Assembly: GCF_009937975.1 (NCBI RefSeq)
Contig: NZ_AP018441.1
Location: 5,270,001 to 5,334,000 of the forward strand
Source: Undibacterium sp. YM2
GTDB lineage: Bacteria > Pseudomonadota > Gammaproteobacteria > Burkholderiales > Burkholderiaceae_D
DNA length: 64,000 nucleotides
Reading direction: 5' to 3'
The notes beneath the pieces were generated by a model that was not told where the DNA came from, ran no database searches, and saw only the letters and a program-made list of their open reading frames with translations. How positions within the stretch are numbered: the first letter of the stretch is position 1; every line of letters starts with the position of its first letter. Shown here piece by piece: positions 55,739 to 64,000 of the stretch. Made by a program: the position numbers and the translations under genes.

Positions 55739-56068
55739 ATGACCATCAGCCTAGAACAAGTACACCCCCTCATCGGCAACAAATTTCAACTCGAAACCTC
55801 GAATGGCGTCATGCATCTCGAACTGGTAGAAGCAGAAGAACGTCCACGCCGGGGCATACCAGAAAATTTCCGCACCCCTTTGCTATTGATTTTTGCAGGA
55901 TCATCTAGGCAACCACTGGCACAAGATAATTATTTTGTTGAACACCCTGCCTTGGGCAGACACGTCTGGACTATCGCACCTACCCTGGCTGACCATGCCA
56001 AAGGGCAATATCAACGTCCGCATGAAGACGGTGGAACCTGTGTTTATTACCAGGTTTTCTTCAATTGA
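55739..56068 (+). CDS. DUF6916-like small protein
   Basis: A 109-residue protein, probably of the DUF6916 family: MTISLEQVHPLIGNKFQLETSNG, LLLIFAGSSRQPLAQDNYFVEHPALG and YYQVFFN at the end. It is predicted to be a compact beta-barrel-like domain of no known function. Members tend to be encoded close to tail-collar (MdpB-like) genes. ATG 55739 (MTIS) is preferred because the longer frame (55709) adds an untypical leader. Divergent from the GNAT operon. Confidence 0.75.
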   Translation: MTISLEQVHPLIGNKFQLETSNGVMHLELVEAEERPRRGIPENFRTPLLLIFAGSSRQPLAQDNYFVEHPALGRHVWTIAPTLADHAKGQYQRPHEDGGTCVYYQVFFN

Positions 56069-56390
56069 TTTCACTGCGGCAAGACTTTTTAAGCTTATCT
56101 ATGTGTCATTCAAATTTTTCATCTAATTTGCTTAATTAATTAGCAGATTTTTTGTTACATTTGCACGCAAAAAAAGTTTTCAATGTTAATATTGCAGTTA
56201 ATTTTTTAACACTTAATCATTTATCTTCTTGATTTATCAAGATAAATTGCAAATCAGAAATATCGGCGATCCAACTGATTGACGGCGATAATGCAATGGC
56301 AGTGCCCTTTATTCAGTCCTGGATTTTTGATTTGTTACGTATCGGGTTTCTGCTTAGTCCCGATTTTTTTAGCTTATCGGTGGTGTGCGG
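56069..56390 (+). promoter_or_regulatory. AT-rich intergenic region with an inverted repeat
   Basis: 322 bases without a coding frame, far more AT-rich than the surrounding genes. An inverted repeat ATTTATCTT / AAGATAAAT with an 11-base spacer lies at 56219-56247 and could be an operator. Several TTAAT/AATTAATT runs occur but no clear sigma-70 pair. This is the likely control region for the APS kinase-sulfotransferase-giant protein set. Confidence 0.45.
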
Positions 56391-56966
56391 ATGCCTGGAA
56401 GTAATCAAACGGAAAGCAGTGCAGAACCTGCTGCAAACAAAGTCAAAACCTGGTGGCTAAGTGGCCTGCCCGGCGCGGGGAAAACAACACTTGCGCAAAG
56501 CCTTGCCAGGCATCTGCGAGAACTATCTATCCCCGTGTGCGTGCTGGATGGCGATGAAATAAGACAGGGCTTATCAAAGGACTTGGGCTTTAGCCTGGCT
56601 GACCGTGAAGAGCAAGGTCGCAGGACGGCAGAAGTCGCTCGCTTGCTCAATCTGAATGGAATATCTGCCATTGTCGCCCTGGTTTCACCCAGTATGCGTG
56701 GCAGAGCCTTGGCGCGGGGCATAATAGGTCATGACAAATTCATAGAAACCTATGTCTCCACCCCTTTGCATATTTGCCAGCAACGTGACCCCAAGGGCTG
56801 GTATGCGAGAGCAAAGCAAAATCCAGCATTGCAATTAACAGGCGTCTCAGCCCCTTACGAAGTACCCGCCACGGCCGAATGTGTCATAGATACCAGCCAG
56901 ACGAGCTTGTCTGTCGCAATTCAACAACTGGTTTCATTTCTGAAAGTATCCGCGCAACATGGCTAA
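56391..56966 (+). CDS. cysC: Adenylylsulfate (APS) kinase
   Basis: A 191-residue APS kinase that phosphorylates adenosine 5'-phosphosulfate to PAPS, the sulfate donor. The P-loop is LSGLPGAGKTT near residues 27-37. LDGDEIRQGLSKDLGFSLADREE carries the APS-binding residues, and KFIETYVSTPLHICQQRDPKGWYARA is the lid. No sulfate-adenylyltransferase domain is fused. It overlaps a sulfotransferase gene by 8 bases. This shows that PAPS is made for the neighbouring sulfotransferases and not only for assimilation. Confidence 0.93.
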   Translation: MPGSNQTESSAEPAANKVKTWWLSGLPGAGKTTLAQSLARHLRELSIPVCVLDGDEIRQGLSKDLGFSLADREEQGRRTAEVARLLNLNGISAIVALVSPSMRGRALARGIIGHDKFIETYVSTPLHICQQRDPKGWYARAKQNPALQLTGVSAPYEVPATAECVIDTSQTSLSVAIQQLVSFLKVSAQHG

Positions 56967-57810
56967 ATACCATTTCATCTCTGGCCTGCCGCGTTCCGGT
57001 TCCACTCTGCTGGCTGCATTGCTACTGCAAAACCCGCGCTTTCATGCTGGCATGACCAGTCCTGTTGGCAGCCTGTTTCGCGGCATGCTCAATCAACTCG
57101 GTGCCGGAAGTGAATTTGGTACTGTGGTCAGCAAAGCACAAAGGCGCAGGCTTACCCGAGGCATCTTTGAATCCTATTATGCCGACGAGGCTGAGAAGGA
57201 AGTTATTTTTGACACCAACCGTATGTGGACTGCCCACATGCCTGTGTTGATGGACCAATTCCCCGACTCAAAAGTCATCGCCTGTGTGCGCAATGTTGCC
57301 TGGATCATGGATAGCCTGGAGCGTCGCTACCGCGCCAATCCTTATGAGATCACTCGTTTGTTCAACGACGATGCTGAACGTAATACGGTCTATAGCAGGG
57401 TTGAAACCCTGGCTCAGGCAAACCGGCTGGTAGGTTATCCGTGGACAGCGCTGAAAGAAGCCTTTTATGGCGAACATGCTTCTTCTCTATTAATCGTTGA
57501 CTATGACTTGCTTGCTCAGGCACCTGAGAAAGTCATGCCTCTGGTTTATCAATTTATTGATGAACCTGTCTTCGAGCATGACTTCAACCAAGTCAGCTAC
57601 GACGCCCCTGAATTTGATGCGCAACTGGGCTTGCATGGTATGCATAAGGTACGCAGCAGTGTCAGCCACGAAAAACGTACGAGTATCCTACCGCCAGACT
57701 TGTTCGATAAATTCACGACACTGTCATTCTGGAACAACACCAATCAAAGCAGTGCCAATGTCATTACAGTCAAGACACCTGTGGTAGATAAAGAGGCATC
57801 ACATGAATAG
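56959..57810 (+). CDS. PAPS-type sulfotransferase, second
   Basis: A 283-residue sulfotransferase. The 5'-PSB loop FISGLPRSGSTLLAALL is at the N-terminus, as in classic sulfotransferases (P-R-S-G-S/T). The 3'-PB-like part is VIACVRNVAWIMDSLERRY. It is more typical than the one at 53322, which carries SRCGSTLL and an N-terminal extension. The two are distinct proteins and not recent copies. Overlaps cysC by 8 bases. Acceptor unknown. Confidence 0.88.
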   Translation: MAKYHFISGLPRSGSTLLAALLLQNPRFHAGMTSPVGSLFRGMLNQLGAGSEFGTVVSKAQRRRLTRGIFESYYADEAEKEVIFDTNRMWTAHMPVLMDQFPDSKVIACVRNVAWIMDSLERRYRANPYEITRLFNDDAERNTVYSRVETLAQANRLVGYPWTALKEAFYGEHASSLLIVDYDLLAQAPEKVMPLVYQFIDEPVFEHDFNQVSYDAPEFDAQLGLHGMHKVRSSVSHEKRTSILPPDLFDKFTTLSFWNNTNQSSANVITVKTPVVDKEASHE

Positions 57811-57907
57811 CATACAAGTTTCCATAGGGCAAATTGCCTGGATGAATCAGAAGGCACATCAACAGCTGGCCCTGCGAAGAACTTGCACAAAAAATAAACT
57901 GATCTGA
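57803..57907 (+). CDS. Very small open frame (doubtful)
   Basis: A 34-residue frame (MNSIQVSIGQIAWMNQKAHQ...) beginning at an ATG that overlaps the sulfotransferase stop by 8 bases, as in the preceding cysC-sulfotransferase overlap. It may be the start of a truncated gene, a translated linker, or nothing. No family recognised and no clear ribosome-binding site. The remaining bases to 57972 are non-coding. Confidence 0.25.
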   Translation: MNSIQVSIGQIAWMNQKAHQQLALRRTCTKNKLI

Positions 57908-57972
57908 TTCTTTCCATATCATCATAACGATTTTATTTATTGCTTTCCAATTTACATTCAGGCCTGCATATC

Positions 57973-60900
57973 ATGAACACATATAACGTCAATCGTCCGC
58001 AAGATGCACAATCCGAACATGATCAGGCCCCTAATCAGGTCAGCGATAATTTAGCAGTCAAGCCGGTCATACCAGTACCTGTGGCTGCTGCCAGCGTACC
58101 GCAAGAAATTCTATTCATTGATAGCCGGGTCCCCGACCTCCAAAAATTTATTAATGCGGCAGCCCCCGGTGTGAAAGTAGTCGTACTCGACGCCAATCAT
58201 GATGGTCTGGATCAAATGGTCAACGCCTTGCAGGGCATGCACAACCTGCAGTCGATCAGCGTTATTTCGCATGGTGATGAAGGTGTGGTCTTGTTGGGAA
58301 ATGGTCCACTGTTTGCTGGCAATCTTGAACAAAATCAGGCCAAGTTGCAAACTATAGGTCAATCGCTGGCTAACGGTGGCGATTTCCTGCTGTATGGTTG
58401 TGACATAGGTCGTGGTGCGCAAGGCACAGCCTTTGTCAACAAACTCGCTCAAATCACCGGTGCAGACGTGGCGGCGTCATCCGACACCACCGGTAGTATC
58501 ACTGGCAACTGGGATCTGGAAATCAAGACAGGCAATATCGAAGCGCCGTCGGCAATCACGACCGCAAACCTGTCTGACTACAATTACCTGCTTCATACTG
58601 CCAGTGTCAACACGGTAGCTCAATTAAAGGCGGCGATCCTCACCGCCAGCACAGATGGTCTCGCCGATACGATCACCCTGACAGGCAATATCACTTTTGC
58701 CAGCGCAGCAGATGCCATCAGCATCAATGTCACAGATGGCCAGACCTTGTCTATCGTAGGGGCGGGCTTTACTTTGAGTGGTGGTAATTTTGCCCGTGTA
58801 CTCGACACTACAACCAGTGGAGCTGGCAGCACAGTTTCCATCGACAACCTGACTATCACCAACGGCAAGGTGTCTGGTACCGGGGGTGCTGCGGGAGCAG
58901 GTGGTGCCGCTGGGGCTGGTGGCGATGCCTTAGGGGCCGGTATTAAAAATGCAGGCACGCTGATCATCACCAATAGCACAATTACTGCGAACAAAGCCTC
59001 TGGTGGTGGTGGTGGCGGTGCTTCTTCTTCTGGAGGCAATTTCGCCGGTGGCGGTGGCGGTGGCGGTGGCTTTGGGGCTGGTAATGGTGCTGCCGGCGGC
59101 GATGGCACCCCTGGGGGAGCCTATGCGACAGCAAGTCCGGCATCGGGTATCACTGGAGGCAAGGGTGGTGGCGGTGCAGTCGGTTCTGCCGGTAGTGGCG
59201 GTAGTGCAACTGGTGGTGCTGGTTCAACTTATTTTGGCACCGGGTACACTCTTGGAGGAAATGGTGCAACAGCCAATAACGGCAGTATCAGTATTGGTGG
59301 CGGAGGTGGTGGCACGGGAGCCAAAGGTACAGGTGGAGCGGGCGGCAACGCCGCAGCTGGTATCTATAATGCCTCGACAGGCAACATTACCATTACGAAT
59401 AGCAGCATCACCAATAATATTGCTGCGGGCGGCGGCGGTGGCGGTGGCGGTTCGACTTACTTCTCAAATACTGGTAATGGCGGCGCTGGCGGTGTTGGTA
59501 TCGGTGGTATCTGGAACAAGGGTGGTGTCGTTCAACTGGATTCAACGACAAATACTACTCTGAGCACTGGCAATACAGGAGCCGGTGGTACAGGCGGCTC
59601 TGCATCTGGCGGCACAAATACAAGCGGTGGTAATGGGGCAGCGGTGTCAACACTGACAACGACCAATGGTGGGACACAGAATACAAACTTTACACCCACC
59701 GCTATTACCAGTGCAACTTATGACGCGAATACTGGAGTTCTGTCTGTTACCGGTACTGGCATGACCACAGGCGACACCATTGATGTATCCAAACTATCAC
59801 TGACAGGACAGGGCGGGTCTTACACACTGACCACTGCGAACGTTACTGCCTCTAGCGCAACCACATTCACGGTGACACTCAGCGCAACCGACAAGATTGC
59901 TGTCAATGGCGTGCTCAACAATAACGGGACTACGTCTGCAACTGGTGCCATCACTTTCAACCTGGCAGCCGCAGCCAACTGGGATGTGACTGCCGCTGCA
60001 TCTGCCGACTTGACTGGCAATGGAGTTACAGTCTCCAACGTCACAGCACCAACAATCACCTCTGCCGCCTATGACGCTGCAACAGGTATCCTGTCCGTCA
60101 CAGGCACGGGCCTGGTAAGAACCATAGGCGCGACCAATGATATTACAGTCAATAAACTGCGCATCGTTGGCGAAGGCGGAACAGGGCGCACACTTGTCAT
60201 TTCCAGCAATGTTGAGATGACAGATCCTACCGGCACCACTTTTTCTGTACAGTTAAGCGGCAATGACAGGATTATTGTTGATAGCCTGCTCAACAAAAAC
60301 GGCACGACTTCGACCAGCGGCTCAACATACAATGTGGTCGCATTTGATGACTGGAACAGCAGCATTACGAACGGCGATATTTCCGACGCCACCAACGCGC
60401 TGACTGTATCGAATGTCCCTACACCCACCATTACTTCTGCCACCTACGATTCCTCTACCGGAACACTGGTTGTCACAGGCACTGGTTTCCTGCAACTGAC
60501 TGGTTCAAACAACGATATCGTCGCGAATAAATTCACACTGACTGGTGAAGGTGGCAGCACTTATACGCTCACTGACACCAGCAATGTTGATATCGCTACC
60601 ACCAGCAATACACAATTTACGCTGGTCCTGAGCGCAACTGACAAATCAGGCGTCAATCAGATCATCAACAAAGACGGTGCCAGCTCCACCGGTGGCACTA
60701 CCTACAACCTGGCCGCAGCAGAAAACTGGACAGCCGGTGCTGATGCTGCGGTCGTCGATGCCGATCTGACAGGCAACGGTATCACCGCAACGGTTGCGGC
60801 ACCCACTGTCACCTCGGCAACCTATGATGCCAGTACAGGCACGCTGGTGGTCACCGGTACCGGATTTACCCATCGTGCAGGTGCTACCAACGATATTATC

Positions 60901-63900
60901 GCCAATAAGTTCACGCTAACCGGACAAGGTGGTAGTACCTATGCACTGACGGATACTGCCAACGTCGAGATCACGTCTGATACCAGCTTTACTCTGGTGC
61001 TGTCAGCGACTGACAAACTGGGCCTGCGCACCCTGCTCAATAATAATGGCACGCAGTCAGCGGGTGGCACGACTTACAATCTGGCGGCGGCGGATGACTG
61101 GGCCAATGGCGCTGATGCTGCGCTCAATATCGCAGATCTGGCAGGCAATGGCATTACTGTATCGAATGTCGTCTCGCCAACAATCACCTCTGCAACCTAT
61201 GATGCAAGCACAGGTATTTTGTCTGTCACCGGTACTAATCTGGCTAATGGCGACACCATTGATGTATCCAAACTTTCCATCACTGGTCAGGCTGGGTCAT
61301 ATACCCTGACGACAGCAAACGTCACTGCTACCAGTGCCACTGCATTCGCAGTAACCCTGAATGCTGCCGACAAACTGGCAGTGAATGGTGTACTGAACAA
61401 TAATGGTACAACGGCTGTTGATACCACAACATTTAATCTTGCTGCCGCGGCTGGCTGGGATACCACAGTTAATACCACCGCGGACCTGACTGGCAATGGC
61501 GTGACTGTATCCAACGTCACATCCCCAACGATCACCTCAGCAACCTACGACGGTACAACACACGTCTTCACCATCACCGGCACCAACCTGGTCAAGACCA
61601 TAGGTGCCACGAATGACGTCACGATTTCCAAACTGACCATCACCGGCGAAGGCGGTGCCACCCGCACCCTGTCCACGACCGGCAACGTCGAAGTCACCTC
61701 AGACACCAGCTTCACCTTTACTTTGGCCGGTGCGGATATTGCGGCCGTGGATAGCCTGCTCAATAAAAACGGCACCTCCTCCGCAAGCAGTTCCACAACT
61801 TATAACATCGCCGCAGCCGACGACTGGAACAGCGTCATCACCGGCGGCAACATCGCTGACCTGTCTGGCAATGGCATTACGGTATCGAATGCCGCACCAA
61901 GCATCTTAAGTTCTACCTACGATGCAGCAACTGGCGTTTTATCGGTCTCCGCCGTCAACATCGTCGGTGGCGACACCATTGATGTCTCTAAACTGTCCAT
62001 CACAGGTCAAGGTGGTTCCTACACCCTGACCACTGCCAACGTCACCGCCAGCAGCAGTACAGCCTTTGCTGTAACTTTGAATGCTGCCGACAAACTGGCC
62101 ATCAACGGCATCCTGAACAATAACGGCACGACAGCAGTTGATACTACCACCTTCAATCTCGCCGCTGCTGCTTCCTGGGACGCCACCACTACATCCAGTG
62201 CCGATCTGACCGGCAATGGAGTGACCGTCTCCAACGTCACAGCCCCAACGATTACCTCAGCGACTTATGACGGTACTACTCACGTATTTACTGTCACCGG
62301 CACCAACCTGGTCAAGACTATCGGTGCCACCAACGACGTCACGATTTCCAAACTGACCATTACTGGTGAAGGTGGCGCGACGCGTACTTTATCAACTACT
62401 GGCAACGTCGAAGTTACATCCGCCACCAGTTTCACCTTTACGCTCGCTGGTGCCGACATTGCCGCTGTTGATGCCCTGCTCAATAAAAATGGCACGTCTT
62501 CCGCCAGCAGCGCTACTACATACAACCTCGCCGCAGCCGATGACTGGGATAGCGTCATCACCGGCGGCAATATTGCTGATCTGACTGGCAACGGCATCAC
62601 CGTCTCGAACGCCGCACCAAGTATTCTGAGTTCCACCTACGATGCAGCAACTGGCGTTTTATCGGTCTCCGCTGTCAACATCGTCGGTGGTGACACCATC
62701 GATGTGAGTAAGTTATCCATCACAGGCCAGGGCGGCTCTTACACATTAACCACTGCCAACGTCACCGCCAGCAGCAGTACCGCCTTCTCAGTCACATTGA
62801 ACGCTGCCGACAAACTGGCCATCAACGGCATCCTGAACAATAACGGCACGACAGCAGTTGATACCACCACCTTCAATCTCGCCGCTGCTGCCTCCTGGGA
62901 CGCCACCACCACCTCCAGTGCAGATTTGACCGGCAATGGCGTGACCGTTTCCAACGTCACAGCCCCAACGATCACATCCGCAACGTACGATGGTACCACC
63001 CACGTCTTTACTGTCACCGGCACCAACCTGGTTAAAACCATCGGTGCGACGAATGACGTGACGATCTCGACATTAACAATTACAGGCGAAGGCGGCGCAA
63101 CCCGCACCCTGTCCACGACAGGCAACGTCGAAGTCACCAGTGCCACCAGCTTTACATTTACTTTGGCTGGTGCCGATATTGCTGCAGTGGATGCTCTGTT
63201 GAACAAAAACGGTACGTCCTCAGTCAGTAGCACCACCTACAACATCGCCGCTGCCGACGACTGGAACAGCGTTATCACTGGCGGCAATATCCAGGATCTG
63301 ACCGCCAACGGCATCACTGTTTCCAATGCCGCACCTAGCATCATCAGCTCTACCTACGATGCAGCGACTGGCGTTTTATCAGTCTCCGCCGTCAATATCG
63401 TCGGTGGTGACACCATTGATGTGAGCAAGTTATCCATCACAGGCCAGGGCGGTTCCTACACCCTGACCACTGCCAACGTCACCGCCAGCAGTTCGACTGC
63501 TTTTGCAGTCACTCTGAATGCTGCCGACAAACTGGCCATCAACGGCATCCTGAACAACAACGGCACCACCGCCGTTGATACCACCACATTTAACCTGGCC
63601 GCTGCTGCCTCCTGGGACGCCACCACCGCATCCAGTGCAGATTTGACTGGCAATGCCGTGACAGTCTCGAACGTCACAGCGCCAACGATTACATCGGCAA
63701 CTTACGACGGCACTACCCATGTCTTTACCGTCACCGGCACCAACCTGGTTAAAACCATTGGTGCGACCAATGACGTCACCATTTCCAAGCTCACCATTAC
63801 TGGTGAAGGCGGTGCGACCTACGCCCTGTCCACCACCGGCAATGTTGAAATCACCTCCGCTACCAGCTTTACATTTACGCTGGCGGGTGCCGATATCGGT

Positions 63901-64000
63901 GGTGTTGATGCCCTGCTGAACAAAAACGGCACCTCGTCTGCCAGCAGTGCCACCACCTACAACCTGGCTGTTGCCGATGACTGGAACAGCGTTATCACTG
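57973..64000 (+). CDS. Giant DUF4347 repeat protein, N-terminal part
   Basis: A single frame of 2009 codons that runs off the right edge without a stop. Residues about 45-210 form a DUF4347 domain (ILFIDSRVPDLQ... VISHGDEG with His100... LYGCDIG with Cys143... ending LSDYNYLLH). Then a beta-helix-like part with TLSGGNFARVLDTTTSG and a glycine-rich stretch at about 303-572. From residue 578, tandem units of 116-126 residues begin (ITSATYD.TG...VTGT.). There is no classical signal peptide. DUF4347 proteins are typically large secreted, RTX-like or Ig-like adhesins. Function probably surface attachment or matrix. Confidence 0.88.
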   Translation, partial: MNTYNVNRPQDAQSEHDQAPNQVSDNLAVKPVIPVPVAAASVPQEILFIDSRVPDLQKFINAAAPGVKVVVLDANHDGLDQMVNALQGMHNLQSISVISHGDEGVVLLGNGPLFAGNLEQNQAKLQTIGQSLANGGDFLLYGCDIGRGAQGTAFVNKLAQITGADVAASSDTTGSITGNWDLEIKTGNIEAPSAITTANLSDYNYLLHTASVNTVAQLKAAILTASTDGLADTITLTGNITFASAADAISINVTDGQTLSIVGAGFTLSGGNFARVLDTTTSGAGSTVSIDNLTITNGKVSGTGGAAGAGGAAGAGGDALGAGIKNAGTLIITNSTITANKASGGGGGGASSSGGNFAGGGGGGGGFGAGNGAAGGDGTPGGAYATASPASGITGGKGGGGAVGSAGSGGSATGGAGSTYFGTGYTLGGNGATANNGSISIGGGGGGTGAKGTGGAGGNAAAGIYNASTGNITITNSSITNNIAAGGGGGGGGSTYFSNTGNGGAGGVGIGGIWNKGGVVQLDSTTNTTLSTGNTGAGGTGGSASGGTNTSGGNGAAVSTLTTTNGGTQNTNFTPTAITSATYDANTGVLSVTGTGMTTGDTIDVSKLSLTGQGGSYTLTTANVTASSATTFTVTLSATDKIAVNGVLNNNGTTSATGAITFNLAAAANWDVTAAASADLTGNGVTVSNVTAPTITSAAYDAATGILSVTGTGLVRTIGATNDITVNKLRIVGEGGTGRTLVISSNVEMTDPTGTTFSVQLSGNDRIIVDSLLNKNGTTSTSGSTYNVVAFDDWNSSITNGDISDATNALTVSNVPTPTITSATYDSSTGTLVVTGTGFLQLTGSNNDIVANKFTLTGEGGSTYTLTDTSNVDIATTSNTQFTLVLSATDKSGVNQIINKDGASSTGGTTYNLAAAENWTAGADAAVVDADLTGNGITATVAAPTVTSATYDASTGTLVVTGTGFTHRAGATNDIIANKFTLTGQGGSTYALTDTANVEITSDTSFTLVLSATDKLGLRTLLNNNGTQSAGGTTYNLAAADDWANGADAALNIADLAGNGITVSNVVSPTITSATYDASTGILSVTGTNLANGDTIDVSKLSITGQAGSYTLTTANVTATSATAFAVTLNAADKLAVNGVLNNNGTTAVDTTTFNLAAAAGWDTTVNTTADLTGNGVTVSNVTSPTITSATYDGTTHVFTITGTNLVKTIGATNDVTISKLTITGEGGATRTLSTTGNVEVTSDTSFTFTLAGADIAAVDSLLNKNGTSSASSSTTYNIAAADDWNSVITGGNIADLSGNGITVSNAAPSILSSTYDAATGVLSVSAVNIVGGDTIDVSKLSITGQGGSYTLTTANVTASSSTAFAVTLNAADKLAINGILNNNGTTAVDTTTFNLAAAASWDATTTSSADLTGNGVTVSNVTAPTITSATYDGTTHVFTVTGTNLVKTIGATNDVTISKLTITGEGGATRTLSTTGNVEVTSATSFTFTLAGADIAAVDALLNKNGTSSASSATTYNLAAADDWDSVITGGNIADLTGNGITVSNAAPSILSSTYDAATGVLSVSAVNIVGGDTIDVSKLSITGQGGSYTLTTANVTASSSTAFSVTLNAADKLAINGILNNNGTTAVDTTTFNLAAAASWDATTTSSADLTGNGVTVSNVTAPTITSATYDGTTHVFTVTGTNLVKTIGATNDVTISTLTITGEGGATRTLSTTGNVEVTSATSFTFTLAGADIAAVDALLNKNGTSSVSSTTYNIAAADDWNSVITGGNIQDLTANGITVSNAAPSIISSTYDAATGVLSVSAVNIVGGDTIDVSKLSITGQGGSYTLTTANVTASSSTAFAVTLNAADKLAINGILNNNGTTAVDTTTFNLAAAASWDATTASSADLTGNAVTVSNVTAPTITSATYDGTTHVFTVTGTNLVKTIGATNDVTISKLTITGEGGATYALSTTGNVEITSATSFTFTLAGADIGGVDALLNKNGTSSASSATTYNLAVADDWNSVIT
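58880..59690 (+). repeat. Glycine-rich low-complexity segment inside the giant protein
   Basis: About 270 codons dominated by Gly with Ala, Ser, Thr and Asn, including several runs of six to eight Gly in a row written with mixed GGT/GGC/GGA codons. Short motifs such as TITNSTITANKA and ITITNSSITNN recur in it, like rungs of a right-handed beta-helix, and Gly loops separate them. Confidence 0.85.
59704..64000 (+). repeat. Tandem array of alternating short and long repeat units
   Basis: Units begin (at the I-T-S-A-T-Y-D codons) at 59704, 60055, 60430, 60808, 61183, 61531, 61903, 62251, 62623, 62971, 63340 and 63688. Lengths are 117, 125, 126, 125, 116, 124, 116, 124, 116, 123 and 116 codons. 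From 61183 onward short (VLSVTGT..GDTIDVSKLSITGQGGSYTLTTANV) and long (VFTVTGTNLVKTIGATNDVTISKLTITGEGG) units strictly alternate, making a 717-720-base super-unit. Later copies are much more alike at DNA level than the first four. Confidence 0.95.

Noticed and set aside
59003..59563. 186-codon plus-strand frame rich in Val/Ala
   Set aside because: It is an alternative frame of the glycine-rich part of the giant protein; the GGN codons give Val/Ala strings when shifted.
60069..63720. Series of minus-strand open frames (60-165 codons) opposite the repeat array
   Set aside because: They recur at the repeat period because the plus-strand codon pattern keeps one antisense frame open; they have no ribosome-binding sites or family features.

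Overview
The window reads as a stretch of chromosome from a moderate-GC betaproteobacterium, most likely Oxalobacteraceae (an Undibacterium-like organism). This is judged from gene content and order (rpe-gph-trpEGDC, minCDE, hemA-prfA-prmC, DsbC beside a UbiH-type hydroxylase) and from protein style. No alignment could be run, so the genus is a guess.

Layout. 1-5.1 kb: end of rpe, gph, a possible Trp-rich leader peptide, then trpE-trpG-trpD-trpC. 5.3-11.5 kb: minus-strand genes for a membrane-anchored unknown, an M61 peptidase, a DUF3429 membrane protein, a MobA-like nucleotidyltransferase, DsbC and a UbiH-family hydroxylase. 11.6-13.1 kb: tRNA-Phe followed by a 1.4-kb cassette (AraC regulator, VOC protein, small membrane protein) that ends in a copy of the tRNA 3' end. 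13.9-16.6 kb: tauABC. 16.6-21.7 kb: DUF3455 lipoprotein, an unknown, an EEP nuclease-like protein, a lipoprotein GDPD and an alpha/beta-hydroxylase lipoprotein. 22-25.2 kb: a zeta-toxin pair and an RtcB-PrfH RNA repair/ribosome rescue pair. 25.2-32.2 kb: MerR regulator, penicillin-acylase homologue, AI-2E-type transporter, cyclic-nucleotide-binding protein, aldo/keto reductase, EamA transporter. 32.3-40.9 kb: LysR regulator and a sulfur-acquisition block (SfnB-like oxidoreductase, MetNIQ-like transporter, an NtaA/DszA-like monooxygenase broken by an in-frame stop, SsuACB-like transporter). 41.1-43.1 kb: minCDE. 43.3-48.2 kb: response regulator, LysM/FecR protein and CHASE2 histidine kinase. 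48.4-52.4 kb: hemA, prfA, dsbB, prmC.

52.4-64 kb is the most unusual part: a tail-collar (MdpB-like) protein, a PAPS-type sulfotransferase, an Asp/Asn beta-hydroxylase-like protein, a GNAT acetyltransferase, a DUF6916-like protein, an APS kinase, a second sulfotransferase, and the first 2009 codons of a giant protein that runs off the right edge. The giant protein has a DUF4347 domain with a His/Cys pair, a glycine-rich beta-helix-like part, and at least eleven complete tandem repeats of 116-126 residues in which short and long units alternate. APS kinase makes PAPS and sulfotransferases use it, so together with the hydroxylase and acetyltransferase the locus looks like a dedicated modification system for a surface or particle protein. 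That function is inference.

Sulfur is a recurring theme: organosulfonate and methionine uptake loci, then a locus that would spend PAPS. Many genes overlap by 1-20 bases, giving clear operons; hairpin terminators mark most operon ends.
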